Part shown: in pieces, positions 6,556 through 7,470 of the stretch
Position numbering within the stretch: the first letter of the stretch is position 1
Layout of the letters: each line of letters opens with the position of its first letter
Assembly (NCBI GenBank): GCA_027365515.1
Contig: DAHXMK010000026.1
Coordinates: 1 to 7,470, forward strand
Source of the DNA: Candidatus Aminicenantota bacterium
GTDB lineage: Bacteria; Acidobacteriota; UBA4820; DSQY01
Length of the DNA: 7,470 nt
Reading direction: 5' to 3'
Notes under the pieces: model-generated
Databases searched by the model: none
The model's input: only the letters and a program-made list of their open reading frames with translations
What the model was told of the DNA's origin: nothing
Translations under genes and position numbers: made by a program

Positions 6556-6589
6556 TTGACAATCGGGCATGGCGGTGCAAGGCTACTCT
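6556..6589 (+). promoter_or_regulatory. Candidate promoter elements for the repeat-protein gene
   Basis: A perfect -35-like TTGACA (6556-6561) lies 112 bp before the ATG at 6673. The best -10-like hexamer, TACTCT (6584-6589), is 22 bp away, too far for a standard sigma-70 promoter; at 17 bp the sequence is AAGGCT. If TACTCT is used, transcription would start near 6596-6600. The CRP-like site centre would then fall at about -58 to -62, compatible with activator-dependent initiation. This is a weak assignment. Confidence 0.25.
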
Positions 6590-6672
6590 CAACAGAGGGA
6601 TGCCTCGGGCGCCGAGCAGGGAGCGGCGCTTCGAGGAAGACTTGCCAGAAGGCCTTGTTGGGAGGACGAAAA

Positions 6673-7470
6673 ATGGACCTGTTGCGTTCAGCGTTCAAAC
6701 GTTCCTGGACTGTTCCGTTTCTATTTGCCGCCTTTGTCACGGCCTTTGCCTTAGCTCCCCACGCGCAATCAGCTTCCGCGCCACAAGTGGCGCTAACGCC
6801 ATCGCAAGGCCAGCAAGGCCAGTCAATTACGGTCGCGGCGCAGGGGTTGCCTTGCCAGGGGCTCGCCTCCCTGTCGTTCTCGCCGCCCGGCCTCCAGGTG
6901 ACAGGCCTTCACTGCCAGCAGCAGGCGGCCACGCTCGCCGCCGCCGTCTCCAACCCCACTTTTACGCTGATCATTTCGCAGGGCGCGCCCGCCGGGCCTT
7001 ACACGATGACGGCCACTTACAGTAACGGCAGGCCCCCAGTCCAGAAGCCATCGGCCTTCATTGTCACCTCCGCCCCAGTCAAGAGTCTTGGAGCGACCAT
7101 AGTCATTCTCAACCCCAACGGCGGCCAGCAAGGGCAGACGCTCACCGTCGAAGCCATAGGGCTCCGGTACAGCGCCGCGCTTGCCCTGGCTTTCGACCCA
7201 CCCGGGCTATTGGTAACTGGAGCGCGCCAAAGCGAGAGGGGCGTTCAATTTCAACTCGCCATTCCACAGGCCGCCTCGCCGGGCCCCTATGCTTTCGTAT
7301 TCCGGATGCCGGACTCCTACCCGCAGCGCATTCCGAACGCCTTCACCGTGACGCCTGGAATCAAAGCCGGGCAACCTCTTCCGCCGTCGGTCGAGACGGC
7401 GAGCCCCGCGTCGTTGGAACAGGGCGGAACCTACACCATCGAATTCACCGGCCACAACTTTCAGCCCAAC
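6673..7470 (+). CDS. N-terminus of a secreted protein with tandem Ig-like/IPT-like repeats (partial, runs off right edge)
   Basis: The frame is open from ATG 6673 to the window end (266 codons). GGAGG at 6661-6665, 7 nt upstream, supports the start. Residues 1-31 form a signal peptide (basic MDLLRSAFKRSW, hydrophobic core 13-28, cleavage near PHA|QS). Three repeats of about 97-105 residues follow. The first, near 39-132, opens LTPSQGQQGQSITV and contains SFSPPGLQVTG. The second, near 143-227, opens NPNGGQQGQTLTV and contains AFDPPGLLVTG. The third begins near 243 (SPASLEQGGTYTIEFTG) and is cut by the edge. The 'QQGQTLTV...G' opening and 'P-GPY' plus 'AFxVT' endings resemble bacterial IPT/TIG or other Ig-like surface repeats, which act in adhesion or as scaffold domains of larger proteins. 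Repeat 1 alone has two cysteines (61 and 81), which may form a disulphide. No catalytic domain is reached, so the overall function is unknown. Confidence 0.85.
   Translation, partial: MDLLRSAFKRSWTVPFLFAAFVTAFALAPHAQSASAPQVALTPSQGQQGQSITVAAQGLPCQGLASLSFSPPGLQVTGLHCQQQAATLAAAVSNPTFTLIISQGAPAGPYTMTATYSNGRPPVQKPSAFIVTSAPVKSLGATIVILNPNGGQQGQTLTVEAIGLRYSAALALAFDPPGLLVTGARQSERGVQFQLAIPQAASPGPYAFVFRMPDSYPQRIPNAFTVTPGIKAGQPLPPSVETASPASLEQGGTYTIEFTGHNFQPN
6805..6822 (+). repeat. Perfect 9-bp tandem duplication inside the first Ig-like repeat
   Basis: CAAGGCCAG occurs twice in a row, encoding QGQQGQ (residues 45-50). The second protein repeat has a single related copy, CAGCAAGGGCAG (7126-7137, residues 152-155, QQGQ). 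This looks like a local in-frame duplication at the start of repeat 1. Confidence 0.7.

Noticed and set aside
6564..6579. Possible sigma-54 promoter (GG-N10-GC)
   Set aside because: Only the GG and TGCA core positions match the consensus; the rest disagrees, and such matches are frequent in G+C-rich DNA.

Overview
The window comes from a Gram-negative, G+C-rich bacterium (roughly 60% by eye) with strong GGAGG-type ribosome binding sites. The Gram-negative reading rests on an outer-membrane-type DUF5916 beta-barrel protein and three genes that begin with Sec signal peptides. DUF5916 proteins, long secreted repeat proteins and multi-pass ABC exporters together suggest a large-genome environmental lineage such as Acidobacteriota or a deltaproteobacterial/Myxococcota-like group. 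No phylogenetic marker is present, so this placement is weak.

Layout from left to right. Positions 1-263 (minus) hold the N-terminus of a secreted RHS/YD-repeat-like protein that runs off the left edge. Positions 264-682 are non-coding, with visibly lower G+C. They contain a G+C palindrome (429-444) and a degenerate CAC/GAAG 9-bp-periodic stretch (581-653). Positions 683-2368 (minus) encode a 12-helix permease of the putative ABC exporter type, with no ATPase gene beside it. A 133-bp divergent spacer follows. Positions 2502-4742 (plus) encode a TTG-started, secreted CBM9-like/DUF5916 protein carrying one CXXCH motif. This gene converges on a minus-strand operon of an MFS transporter (5243-6457) followed by a small HAD protein of the 'soluble P-type ATPase' type (4779-5246). 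The two operon genes overlap by ATGA. A divergent spacer (6458-6672) contains a CRP/FNR-like palindrome. From 6673 to the right edge (plus) lies the N-terminus of a secreted protein with tandem Ig-like/IPT-like repeats.

The clearest functional unit is the MFS-HAD pair, which is almost certainly cotranslated. The other genes look like separate envelope functions: an exporter permease, an outer-membrane protein and two secreted repeat proteins. I found no RNA gene, CRISPR array, insertion sequence or phage gene. No clear novel multi-gene system is visible. The points most worth following are the MFS-HAD coupling, the CRP-like operator in the divergent spacer, the CXXCH motif in the DUF5916 protein, the orphan ABC permease and the unexplained repeats in 264-682.
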